From Knoxdaviesia capensis (lineage: Eukaryota; Ascomycota; Sordariomycetes; Microascales; Gondwanamycetaceae): a DNA stretch of 64,000 bases. The notes under the pieces are model-generated. The model had not been told where the DNA came from and did not search any database. It saw nothing but the letters and a program-made list of their open reading frames with translations. Every line of letters starts with the position of its first letter. The first letter of the stretch is position 1. The stretch is taken from assembly GCA_001510575.1 (NCBI GenBank), contig LNGK01000001.1:434001-498000 (forward strand), given 5' to 3'. The position numbers and the translations under genes are program-made. Positions 9,665 through 20,151 of this stretch are shown one piece after another.

Positions 9665-12600
9665 GATGACAACGATGATGGTGGTGCAGTGTTTCGTGTT
9701 GTGTTTCCGTTCGGACGTGAAGTTTTCTGCCCTGTTTTTTCTGCCTGGCGAATAAACCCGAGAAAATACCAGGCACGGGCGGTGAGAGCGAAAGCAGCAA
9801 AATCGAATTAAAAGAAGAAAAAAACAGCTGCCCCTGTCACAGATTGGTCGAGTCTGGGATGGGGCGCAACGGGTGGCAACAGGCTGACAAGAGACAAATT
9901 TCAGCCGAAGTAACAGAGAAAAAGACAGAGCAGGGAGAAAAGAGTGGCCCAAATTAGTGCTATCGTCGGTAGGTCCAACAACTAACACAAGCAGAAAAGA
10001 GATGATGGAAATATGTGTATGTGTCGATCGCGAATACGTAAGGTCTGCGCAAGAAGTATAGCTTGAAAAGTCGGAAGGAGTGTGATGAGTTGAAAAGGCC
10101 GAAAAAGAAGCATCAAGACATCCCTCCACACGTCGATGTTGGTATGGCTGAACACGCGCAGAAGTTTGCAGAACTGGAATGTGAAGTCTCACAAGGCGGG
10201 AAATGGGGGGAGTTGTGAGGCGCGTGGTATTTGCGAGCAGAAACGAGGGTAGAGGGCAAGACGCCGAAAAGTAATGCGACCGGGTGAAGCGCGATGAAGA
10301 TTTGTCGGGCTCAGTCGATGGGAGTAGTTGCGATACACGCAGGATATTCGAGATCGCGATGAAGCTTTTGTCGCGGATTCTTCTCTCTTGTTTTTCGATG
10401 GAGCGTCGGGAATGTCTCGATGAAGAAAAGCCGGGCTTGAAGGTCTCAGTTGATGATTTGCAGCGGCCAAAGGGCAAAGAAAGCCAAGGAGGTATACGCA
10501 GCCGGAGATGTTTTCTAGAGGCGGCTCATCTAACGCCGAGCCGAGGAAGGTGAAGGAAAGAACGAGGAATCGAACGTCGCTGTGTGTACTGTTTTTCGTC
10601 TTGTTGTGGTACTGTCGTATTTGATCCTTGTTTTTTCTCACTTGGTGACAAACAACATGGTTGTAAGCGAGAAAAAAAACCAGCCAGATCAGTCTTGAGG
10701 CAGAAATCAAGCGATGTTCGAGATGTCAGTCGTTTGAAAACCCCGGGTAAGAGATATGGTCTAGCCGATTCGGCGATGGAATTTCAAATTAGGATGATGG
10801 ATATTTCTGGCCGCGATATCAAATGGCCAAGATGGGAATAAAAGATTAGTACTGATACAAATAGAGTGTCGTGATAAAGAGAGAAAAAGGCGAAGCCACC
10901 GAGAAGTGGAATTTTGGAAAAGGGAAGAGAAAAGGCAGAAATTGTCGAAGGGAAAAAATCTCGGGCTGGGAATGCAGCAAATCCCGATTGGCTATGGTGC
11001 AGAAAAAAAAAAAAAGAAAAAGATACACATAAATATGGCGGCAACTTAATGGAGCACGGGAGCGGCCTGTGCAGGGGAAAGAAAGATTGTGGAGGAAGGA
11101 GCGCACTTGCTGTCTTTTTTGGAGTTCAACAGGGTAAGTGGCGACCGACTTGATGCAGCACGCGCACCTGCACTTTTTCTTCGTGAGGGGAAGGGGAAAC
11201 ACTGCAAGGAAGCAAATGGCCGGCGAGAATAGGGCGATTACATCGATATGACACGAAGGCTTTCCTCGGCTTCTCACACAGAGAGGCATTCTCGCATCAT
11301 CGTCGAATGTGCGCCAGAAGCAAACAACAGAACACTCGTCAGTGCTGCTCCCCCGTATGTTGTGATGCGCATTTTATTGGGGTCAAGCTCCTTTGCAAAC
11401 AGAGTGGCAGGGGTATTGTGGATATGGCTGGCGACGTTATGGGGTCCTGGGGCAGGGGTTTTGCTTGTTTGTTTGATCTTTCTCTCTCTTGATCATCTGG
11501 TACCAGAACTGTTGATAAGCTGGGAAGGAGCGGTCAGGCCTTTTTTTGGTGGCTCCTAGCTCCTGCCAATCGGCAACTTAGTTTAAAACACGACGGCAGG
11601 CGCAACGAACAAAACACCGGTTATGCCTCCATGACCTGCCATATTTAACGGCAGCTCCTTCCAAGACTAGGTTTTCTAAATGTTTAGATGGTAGGAGCGC
11701 CCACAATATCGTCGACTATTAGTGACCGCCTGATCGCACCTACGTTTCAAGGTCGACGGCTCCTTCCAGCTTCTGCTAACGTTGGACAAATGGTGGGGAG
11801 AAGGCAGAAAAGAACCGCCCGACGCAGGTAATTGCCCAAAAGTGGAAAGTTGCAGTAGCGCATGCTGCACATAGAGAGAGAAAAAAAAAACTGATGAGTT
11901 GGCAAGTGGGAGTCACACGGGGTAAATCTTGTTGGAGATGATTCTGTGTCTTATCGGGTTGGATACGATAAGTCAGATAAGGCAAGAAGTGCTGCAGCGC
12001 AGCGCATGTGCATGTGCATACTGACAAGTCCGGAGGCACCTTGGAAGAGGAAGTAACGGCAAAGGCAGGAGGAAGCTGTCTCTGTGTGCGGTAGATCACG
12101 TTCGGGAGGACAGCCAAGTTCTGGTCAGGCTGGGTTGGGTAAGGCCAGCCCCAAAGGCACCGATATCATCCCGCCGTCCATCAGCCACACTGAGGGGAAG
12201 ACACCCAAGTCCTCCCAGGCTCAGCCATGTCCGCATGTAAGCTCTCCATTCTACATATAGGGCAGACTTGGTCAAGGCTGTATGGCATTTTTGCCGGAAC
12301 CCATGATATCGGAAGCCTCAAGATCAGTCACGACCTCCGGTAATATGGGCTGGACGCCTCACACATGTTATTGCCGTCTCGGTCTGTGATAGTATCGGGC
12401 ATCCCGATGTTCACTCCCCCGGTTCGGTCACCGGAAAGTTGATTCCCGGCAATATCAACGGTGATAGCGGTTAAGTGTTCTTCTGAACGACTTCCATACG
12501 AAAGCCTTGAAACCGGGAGGGCCGCGTTTCGCACTCACACACACACACACACGGAGTTTCCGGAGTAAGAGATTTCAAGCACCACAGCTGATGGCAGACT

Positions 12601-14357
12601 GTGGGACGATCAACGGTTCCGCTCTGGAGAAGAACTTGTGTGTGTGTGCATCATTTTTTTTTTCTATTTTTCTGCATGTAACCACACCCGCCCACCTACC
12701 CACCCCACCTCACTCGATTTTTCGAGATTGCATCACGGCCTGAAACATGCGTGGTGGTTGTAGGTGACTGCTTCTCGATAGTTCTCTCCACGGGTTCACC
12801 TGTTCACCTCGGACCTGAACACCGCAGGCCACAATAGCTGTATGTACAGTATACCTATTAGTGATTTGCAGTACCAGAGCTTTGCAACTATCAAACGAAA
12901 GAAAAGCCAGGCCCGGTTTAGCCAAGACACATGCTGCTCCTCTCAGCGCAAACACTACGTAGTGGTCCAATTTAGTCCTGGTCAAAGTCCGGGCTCTAAA
13001 TGATCTGCAATCGAACTGAAGCCTCTGGGTCTGTCAACGGGCCATCGACACTCTTGGGCCGGGGACTCGACAGTAATATCTCGGCTTGAATGATGCTTCT
13101 AGAGTTGCAGTAGAGAACTTGGAGAATAAGTGTGAGGGAAGGAAAGAAGCACTTTATACTCGCCGGAACCTAGCTGTGTCATGCGAATACCTAATCATCG
13201 TGTCAAAATGTGTGTGATTCAGGCTCTCGGAGATATTTGGTGGGCTTCCGTAAATTCCGTTTGAAATCTCCTCCCCGCTATGGAGTGGGAAAGCCGAGAA
13301 TGGAGCAACTATCGAACCACTTTGCGCGCCAGCTCACACACCACACACACTTTGGCCCCCCACTCAGGCAGCTTTCATGTGTCGTGTGGGTGGCTGCTTG
13401 GGCTTTGGGATGAGAGAGACTGCCTCATACCGTTAAATGCCTTACACACAGAGCTGGATACATCTCTTTTCTTCTTGCGAGTACGTACTCTCGATGACAG
13501 CAGCACGGGGTAATTCACTCAATCAGGACCGGCCAAATAACGCAGAGTCCGACGTCCCTATACAGAGCATCAGGCGGTTGCTGCTGCACAGTTGGGGAAA
13601 GCGAATACCAGCTGCACCTGTCCCAATTAGGGGAAGTAGTAGCCTCTATCGATTCCACTGATAGCGGTGTTTTCCGATAATCGGCAACCACACAATGCCA
13701 CTATAAGCTGCAGCGTGGGGGAAAACGCAGAAGGACCTCAGCAGAGTTTTCCGTCCTCCAGTTGGCCTGTGCTCCACACCACTTCAGCGTGAAAATTCTC
13801 CTGCTGCTTGTACCTTTGCGCCTCGCCATTGCGCGATTCGGTACCAAAAAGGAGCCAACCATCAGCCTTCTGTTGCTAAGAAGAAAAAAAAAACCTCGCG
13901 TGTGGTTAGGTCCGAGCCGTGTGTGCCTGCCTTGCTTTGCTTCTTTCCTCTCTTTTTTCCTTCCTTCCCTCCCAAATCCCACCCACATGTTTCACGAGTA
14001 GAAAAACCCTCTTCATCGTGCTTTCCCCCCATTTTCATCTTCCTGTGTTCCGTTCAATCCTCTCTATATATCTCTCGCCGCCGCCTCCCTTCTTTCTATT
14101 CTCCTCTCTTGCTCTTCATCCTCGTTCACCTCCAAGTTTCTCTTTTTTTGCCTTCTGTCGTGTGGAGCTCCTGCATATTTGATACCATAATCTCTTTTTT
14201 CTTTTCTATCCTATCACAGCTGGCCTGCCGAGTTCTGCCGATTTGCTCCGAGCTTTTTTATCTTCCACAGCTTCACCTTTCATCCGGATCTCTCTCCTTC
14301 TCTGCAATCGCCAACACAAACAAACACCCACGACATCGCAATTCCCGCACATCCGCA
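9665..14357. other. 4.7-kb divergent spacer between RXT3 and KGD4
   Basis: No gene recognised. The left 0.8 kb is pyrimidine-rich on the minus strand and stop-free in the RXT3 frame. There is a short (AC)n at 12537-12552, one TACTGTAC-type octamer at 12844-12851, and a long T/C-rich stretch at 13920-14300 that is probably the KGD4 promoter and leader. Confidence 0.6.
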
Positions 14358-14886
14358 ATGCATATCACCGCCGCTCTCCGCAGTGCTGCCCGTGCCGAGC
14401 GCACACCGCTGATCAAGTTCATCGGCCGCCGGACCTTCCCTGGTGCGTTTGTGTTTTCCTTGCGTCATAGCTCCTGGTTGTCGCATCATCCGCCTCTCAG
14501 GCCATCACGACGTTTGTGTTGGTGAAACACGCGCCAAGTAGCTAACAAATCAATTATGCCTGCGTACAGCTCACTCCGACCACTCTCCCCACCCGCACCC
14601 GGCCTCGCCGACCGGCACCCTCCCGACCGGCTTCGGCGCCCCGTCGTCCGACTCGAGCTCGCACTCGTCGTTCAGCTCGTACCGCGACCACGTCCAGCAG
14701 CACGGCCCGCTGCAGCGCACCATCCACGGCGGCTCGGGCGTGTCGGGCTCGCAGCTCGGCCCGATTGCTCCCCCGCCCGGTGTCTTCTTCGACCGCTCGG
14801 AGATGCCCCTGCGCTACCGCCGCCTTCCCATGGACCCGGCCGAGATGGAGGCTATCGAGTCGGGCGGTGCCACCAATGCTCTGTAA
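14358..14886 (+). CDS. KGD4: Kgd4/Ymr31, 2-oxoglutarate dehydrogenase complex subunit
   Basis: Exons 14358-14442 and 14570-14886, with a 127-nt intron (gtgcgt...tacag, branch GCTAAC at about 14541-14546), give 133 aa. Kgd4, formerly called mitochondrial ribosomal protein Ymr31, is reported to tether the E3 subunit to the 2-oxoglutarate dehydrogenase core in the matrix. The N-terminus MHITAALRSAARAERTPLIK is a basic targeting sequence running into the family motif TPLIKFIGRRTFP. After the junction comes HSDHSPHPHPASPTGTLP, then SYRDHVQQHGPL, and a C-terminal LRYRRLPMDPAEMEAIESGG, all characteristic. The length is near the yeast protein (about 120 aa). No defect seen. It lies alone between long spacers. 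Confidence 0.93.
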
Positions 14887-16062
14887 ACAGAAGCGGTATC
14901 CGAAGTTCAAAAACAAAATACCATATGAACGCGATTCTTCGCAGATATATTCTGCTGGAGGGTGCCGGTCAAGGTCAATTGCTCTGTCTGTGCCAATGAC
15001 TTGAGGCGGCCCTTCTGGCAGCAGGTGTGGTTGTCTGTCTTGGGGTGCTTCCTTGGAGTCAGGTGCTTGAATCGATGAATTCACGACTCTGTAGAGAGCT
15101 TCATCTTTCTACTCCATCGTGGACTGCTGGGCTTCTTTCCGGTTGTCCAACGGCACACTTTGGTCTGTGGAACATACCACTTCTTGATTCCGATATCTTC
15201 CGCCCGCTTCCATCGTCACCTGAACAGCCACCACATCCAACAAATTCACCTTCACACTACATTGTACGACCATCGGCGAGCGTTTGGAGAAAACCCGCGG
15301 CGATTTCTTTTCCTTTTTTTTTCATCTTGACTGCTTCGTTTTGCTCTTTTTTTCCCTAGTGCTCGGCTAAGTTTCTCACGAGATCTCAGCCGATGCCACC
15401 TCCCCCCCCCCTCGTCAAGCGAGGAATTCACGATAGGTGACGAGGAGATATAGCGGTGTGCTCTCGTTCACACGCGCCCCATGGAGAGCCAGGGATTATT
15501 ATATTACCTGCAGTATGTCGTTTCTATCTCCCCTCACATGAAGAAGTGAGCGTGAGGGCGGATAGAGGATGAGGATATCTACGAAGATGGAGCGGTGGAG
15601 GTTTTCTTGGCATATTTTCGGCTCTCTCTCTTTCTCTTTCGGAACCTGTATATACATATCTGAGGGGGTTGTTTGCGTCTTTTTTACGGTGTACCGGATC
15701 TCTCAATAGGACTGATTAGCTGGCACCATGAAAACTTGAATAAAAAAATATCAAAATGAAGGTGTGGCTATACTGTGACTTCAACTGACTGTGTTTGTGT
15801 ATCATTAGAAGGGAAGTTGGGCATGCAAAGTGCTCAGAGTAGTGCTCTGTCTAGCCTGACGTTACCAAAACTTGGAATATACACAGAAATATATGCCCCA
15901 TCCCCCTCCCCTTCTCCCACTCTCTCTTCAAACCTACTCCGGCCCTGCTTCTCCAGTACACGGTCACAGCCAGCCCGGTGCTGTCCCCGTTTCGGATCCC
16001 CCATCTCTCCCGCAACCGTTCCGTCACCCTCCCGCCACCAGCGGTTGGGATATCGCGGTCGC
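14887..16062. other. Convergent spacer between KGD4 and the LysM gene
   Basis: No gene. The 3' flanks of both neighbours lie here. There is a run of cytosines at about 15401-15410 and a CT-rich tract at 15900-15930, but no structured RNA or repeat array that I can identify. Confidence 0.55.
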
Positions 16063-16271
16063 TCACCGGCCGACGCACAGGTGGTCGCCGATCTCGAGGT
16101 TGGTGCATCCGCTCTGTTGGACATACAACATGCATTAGTGCCAGTTGAAACCTCCCAACTTCCGTCGACTTCTTGCAGTGTCTAGCTACGAGGGGGGACG
16201 AAGAACTTACGTTGATGTTTGAGTTCCATGCAAACCTAGGAGTCAGAGCCAACCACGCCATTAGTTTCTTC

Positions 16272-16306
<35 letters not shown>

Positions 16307-16590
16307 ATCCAAGGAACTCACAAATCATCCAGCGAGCACCCGGTCTTATCAACGATCCGCAGGCAGATATCGCCGCTCTCGACCTTGTACCAGCGCGTGC
16401 AGCCGTGCGGGTCGGGCTGCTGCGGCGGGCGGTCGCCGGGCCACAGCGACACGGACGGCGGCGGCGGCATGAAGAACTGGCGGCGCGCGTGCTGCTGCTG
16501 CTGCGGCTGTTGCACGGGGGTGGCGGCGGCAGCTGCGGACGTGGCGGCGGCGGCGAGGGCCAGCAGGGCGGAGGCGGTTGCGGCGTGCAT
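16063..16590 (-). CDS. Secreted single-LysM chitin-binding protein (LysM effector type)
   Basis: Three minus-strand exons, 16590-16322, 16235-16211 (only 25 nt) and 16113-16063, separated by 86- and 97-nt introns with good GT/AG ends. The product is 114 aa. Residues 1-23 (MHAATASALLALAAAATSAA...) are a signal peptide. A short Gln/Pro linker follows, then one LysM domain at residues 64-112 built across all three exons: WYKVESGDICLRIVDKTGC, FAWNSNIN, SGCTNLEIGDHLCVGR. Cys64, 76, 85, 101 and 111 fit the fungal LysM pattern. LysM proteins bind N-acetylglucosamine oligomers. Small secreted fungal ones protect hyphae from chitinases or hide chitin from host receptors, but a role for this copy is inference. 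The start at 16590 was chosen over an in-frame ATG 24 nt upstream because it begins the hydrophobic signal directly. It could be missed by annotation because of the 25-nt exon. Confidence 0.9.
16276..16303. repeat. (TC)n microsatellite inside LysM intron 1
   Basis: About 14 uninterrupted dinucleotides close to the 5' end of the 86-nt intron. On the transcript it is a GA-rich tract just after the donor site. Length variation would change intron size without touching coding sequence. Confidence 0.85.
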
Positions 16591-16715
16591 TGTGACGGGG
16601 GATCTGTCTGTCACTTTCTGGTCGGTGGATGGGTGGTTTGGGTCCCTCTGGGTGGTTGAGGCTCGGTGGCAAGGGGAGGTCCGACGGTGGCGGGCAAGAT
16701 GGGATGGGACGGGAG

Positions 16716-16729
16716 TGGTATTTATGCGG
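16716..16729 (-). promoter_or_regulatory. Possible TATA-like element of the LysM gene
   Basis: The minus strand reads CATAAATACC about 130 nt upstream of the start codon, in otherwise GC-rich DNA. Position and sequence fit a core promoter, but this is inferred from one match only. Confidence 0.3.
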
Positions 16730-17225
16730 TAACTTCACCGGCTTATGGGGGATGAAGAAGAGAGAAAGGAACGACACACCAGGCCAGTGTCTCGCAGCGG
16801 GGGGAGTGACAACGGCATGCCACCGCACACTCATTAGCCGCCGCCTTTTGCAGCCCCTAATGCCTACGTGCCCGTTTAATCTATTCGCTCCGGCCAAAGC
16901 CCTCGACCACTATCGGCGGTTTGGCTTTTGGGGGGGATATCGTGTGCGTGGGCTGCGTTGTCACGGACATATACATATCTGCCCACCGGCGCCCAGGCCC
17001 TCCTCGTCCGTCCTATGCGGTCGGACTATCTTGGCCCAACAGACTCTCGCAGAGTACCTGATGGTGCATGGAGGTGCAGAGTGGTGCACCTAATGCAAAT
17101 CCGGCCGGTGATCTGCTCTATAGCGAGAATAGTATGGTCAATGTCCCACTCACAAGTCTGTCTTGGATGGTCTGTTGGGTCTCCGGTGCTGGGTGTAGTC
17201 TGATTGGATTAATCTGCGGTGTAGG

Positions 17226-17263
17226 ATATATATATATATATATATATATAGATAGATAGATAG
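17226..17263. repeat. (TA)n followed by (GATA)n microsatellite
   Basis: About 12 TA units run directly into three to four GATA units. Confidence 0.9.
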
Positions 17264-18003
17264 CTTGGGGGAGTGTCTGGATATTAAACAACATGCTGCA
17301 TCCTGGCATTGTGGTCACTGCCTCCGGTGTGTTTAGGGTTAGTCTCTCGCCGGAGGCAGACAGGCTGTCTCGGTGTCTGATGGACCTTGATATTAGATAG
17401 AACCCTCCGATGGTCTCACCCTGCGGTCTCTCATCCAATCTTTGTCTCGACAGACCACTTCTTCTCACACAGATCTTACTCTCGCGCACACACATGCACA
17501 CACGACTCCAGCCGATCCATGTGTCTTGATTCCCAGACCAGGCCACACGTCGGCTCGACTCGAGGCGGAGCGAGAAAAAGTCTAATCCTTCTTTCTTTTT
17601 ATAGCATCCTCAGCCGCCACCCTCAATCTAGATATCCGTCCATAGTAACTACTTCATTTAGTTTTGTAACGTGTGCGTATATTGCCTCTCCAACAGCCAT
17701 CCTGCTATCAGTCTCTCGCGTCCTCTTATCCTGCACAGACGCAACGTCTATATATTTTTGTTGATGGGCATGGCTCTGGGGTCTGACTGGTTGCTCGCAT
17801 ATTGCCTGATCTCGAGTGCTTGGATGGCCATAGTTCCCTTTGCAGCACCTAGGGCGAAGTCGCAGAGATCGTCGGTCGTCGGTGATCTGAGCCTGTGCCT
17901 TGATGGGGGATCGTCACCACTTTGAAATCCAACTGCGAAAATCTCCAGATTCGATCCCATCGATTTGCTGCATCATCCATCGTTTGTCGGCATGTCTATC
18001 ATG

Positions 18004-18021
18004 AACCCTAACCCTAACCCT
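18004..18021. repeat. Interstitial telomere-like repeat, 3 units
   Basis: Three perfect AACCCT units, the fungal telomere hexamer. It is isolated inside ordinary spacer DNA, not at a chromosome end in this window. Such telobox words can be binding sites for Tbf1/Teb1-like Myb proteins or scars of telomere-associated repair; neither is shown here. Confidence 0.85.
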
Positions 18022-18870
18022 TCTTCAGAGGACAAGACATGGCGTTGTCTCATACAGCAGTCATTTCTTGTATGAGTGTCTTGGATTCAAGCTTTTACTG
18101 TGAAATGCGAAACAAACGCCAAAAACGAGACGTCAGAACTAAGTCCTGGAACGGCAAGGCGCGTTAGGTTGCAAGAAACGGACAGTTCATAGAAAGTTGA
18201 TCGTAAGGCAAACGCATGAAGCAAACGAAGTTTATTGCTGAAAGATAAAAAAGAAAACTTGACGATATGCTCCCCCTATTCCCACATTTCCGCCCCGGCT
18301 GAATGGCTAACGCCCTGGATATGAGCATGAACAGAAGAAATCAAAAGAAGCGCAAAGAAAGAGAGAGAGCCAGATGGAAGATAGAAAACGAAAAGAGGGC
18401 TCCTCGCTGTATGCAGCACGCGACAGACTCAAGGCCATATCCATCTATGGAATCTATCAGAATAGAGGGTATATGTTTAAAAATGCGTTTTTGAGACACT
18501 GCAGAAACAAAAGAGAATAATAGGGGGTGAGAAGAAGGAGGAGAGGTTGAAGAAGAATGGCGGTGTGCTGCTCTTTCCCTGGCCACGATGCAAGAATCCA
18601 TATGTGGCGAAGGAGAGAAGCGTATATACAGAAGAAGCGCAGACTTCCGGAAGAGAAAGGCCCAGCTGGGGGGCTCGCTCTCCTTTAGGGCCGCGGCAGC
18701 CTTGTCTATGAGGATAGTATGTATATTGGGTGTCCTGGAACCGGGGGAGAGTGTCGTTCTGGACAATGTCGGAGGGAGATCGAGAGAGATCGAGAGAGAG
18801 AGAGAGAGAGAGAGTGAGAGAAGAAGAGGAGGGAATAGGCCGTTCTCAAAAGAGACGGCTTCCACTACTG

Positions 18871-20151
18871 TCAGTGAAGATTCATCCCGGTGCCGTCGGA
18901 CCCATCATGCATCATGCTGCCGGGCATCGGCAACGGAGACTGCGGGGCTTGGCCGGCCTGGCCGCCACCGGGAGCGTCCAACTGGCGACGGGGGCGGCCG
19001 GAGCGCTGGATCCCGGAGGTGCGGATGATGCGGGCGACGGTTGACGACGACATATGGATTCCGAGCTCGCGCAGCTCGTCGACAATCTCGCCGCAGGTTT
19101 TCTCGCGGCCGTCCTCGTCGACGTGGATCGAGCGGATGATGTCGGCCGTGTCGGCCTTCTTCTTGGGGCGGCCCGGGCGGTGGGCGTCCTCGAGCCACTC
19201 GTCGCGCAGGCGGAACGGCGTGGCGTCCGGGTCGAAGCCGCGCTCGACGGCGCGCGCGTACACGCGCTCGACCAGCCGCGCGCCAACGCCCGTCAGCCGC
19301 TCGATCTGCGCCGGCGTCTTGCCTATCAGCGGCGACCGCAGCGTGATCACCACCGCGCGCGTGGCGATGTCGGTGCGCTGGTATGCGATGCTGCCGCGCG
19401 GGAGGCGGCCGTGGCGCGCTGTCGTCGGGTTGGCCGCGCTCATGCTGGGCGACGGGTGCGATTGCGAGTCGTGTTGCGAGCTGTGCTGGGCGTCCGGGTC
19501 GGGGGAGTACTGGTCGGAGGATTCTTCGTGTTGCTGCTGTTGCTGCTGCTGTTGCTGGTGGTGGTGGTGTTGAACTTGTTGCTGCTGTTGCTGCTGCTGT
19601 TGTTGTTGTTGTTGTTGCTGGTGGTGTTGCTGTTGTTGCTGCTGCTGCTGCTGTTGCTGGCGGAGGTAGCTGTGGTGTATCTGTTGACTATCGAGAGACT
19701 GCTGCGTCTGCATGCCGGGCCCCGGCGGTAGCTGCGACTGGTCGAATACTGGCGAGTAGTGGCCGGTGAGTTGGTTGTGCTGGAGGTGGGAGATCTGGGG
19801 CATTCGTGGGATGTGGCCCAGGTGCGTCGGGGCCTGGTGGCCAACGTGTGGGAGCGAGAAGGCGGCGCCGGGGTGCGGAGGGGTCCGGTCCGACGTCGAC
19901 TTGCCGAGCGGCACCGGGAGTTGTTGATGGGTCTGGTGTGACGGGTGAGGGGCCATTCCGGGCTGTGGGTAGGCTTGTTGCAGGCCCGGTAACGACTGGT
20001 GCTGTGGCATGGCCGCGGTCTGGTACGGCGATGTCATCGGGTACGGCTGGTGGTGGGAGATGGGACCCAGGCCTTGCATGGAGGGCTGTCGAGACGGAAT
20101 ATTGGATGGAGGAGGAAGGGTCGTCGGTATTCGCGGCGGCTGCTGGTCCAT
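18871..20151 (-). CDS. Polyglutamine protein with paired transposase-type HTH domains
   Basis: Single exon, about 426 aa, starting at ATG 20151 (MDQQPPRIPTTLPPPSN). Residues 1-160 are Pro/Gln/His-rich and presumably disordered. About 165-210 is a Gln/His tract. At about 264-305 a helix-turn-helix reads RAVVITLRSPLIGKTPAQIE, then LTGVGARLVERVYARAV. A linker with GRPKKK (about 329-334) leads to a second HTH at about 337-385 (TCGEIVDELRELGI, SSSTVARIIRTSGI) and another GRPRR. Two HTH units joined by a GRPR-type AT-hook linker are the layout of the DNA-binding half of Tc1/mariner (and Paired-like) proteins. No DDE catalytic domain follows: the protein ends about 40 residues later. I infer a nuclear DNA-binding regulator, probably a domesticated transposase module. 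Codon use matches the resident genes. The exact family is unknown to me. Confidence 0.85.
   Translation of the reverse strand: MDQQPPRIPTTLPPPSNIPSRQPSMQGLGPISHHQPYPMTSPYQTAAMPQHQSLPGLQQAYPQPGMAPHPSHQTHQQLPVPLGKSTSDRTPPHPGAAFSLPHVGHQAPTHLGHIPRMPQISHLQHNQLTGHYSPVFDQSQLPPGPGMQTQQSLDSQQIHHSYLRQQQQQQQQQQQHHQQQQQQQQQQQQQQQVQHHHHQQQQQQQQQHEESSDQYSPDPDAQHSSQHDSQSHPSPSMSAANPTTARHGRLPRGSIAYQRTDIATRAVVITLRSPLIGKTPAQIERLTGVGARLVERVYARAVERGFDPDATPFRLRDEWLEDAHRPGRPKKKADTADIIRSIHVDEDGREKTCGEIVDELRELGIHMSSSTVARIIRTSGIQRSGRPRRQLDAPGGGQAGQAPQSPLPMPGSMMHDGSDGTGMNLH
19531..19659. repeat. CAG/CAA polyglutamine-encoding tract
   Basis: An imperfect CTG/TTG run on the + strand encodes about 40 Gln broken by His clusters in the HTH protein. 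CAG and CAA are mixed, which limits slippage. In the opposite frame it gives a spurious poly-Leu reading. Confidence 0.9.

Larger units (their letters stand above)
16591..18870. other. Spacer between LysM gene and HTH gene
   Basis: Holds the LysM promoter side and the 3' flank of the HTH gene. Visible content is a (TA)n/(GATA)n microsatellite, two telomere-like words (17332-17342 and 18004-18021), and a (GA)n tract at about 18792-18813. No coding region recognised. Confidence 0.55.

Noticed and set aside
16591..16897. Upstream extension of the LysM reading frame
   Set aside because: The longer frame is in a different phase and has no homology; the signal peptide starts cleanly at 16590.
19054..19731. 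225-codon + strand frame with a long Leu/Val run
   Set aside because: Antisense reading of the CAG/CAA polyglutamine tract, not a membrane protein.
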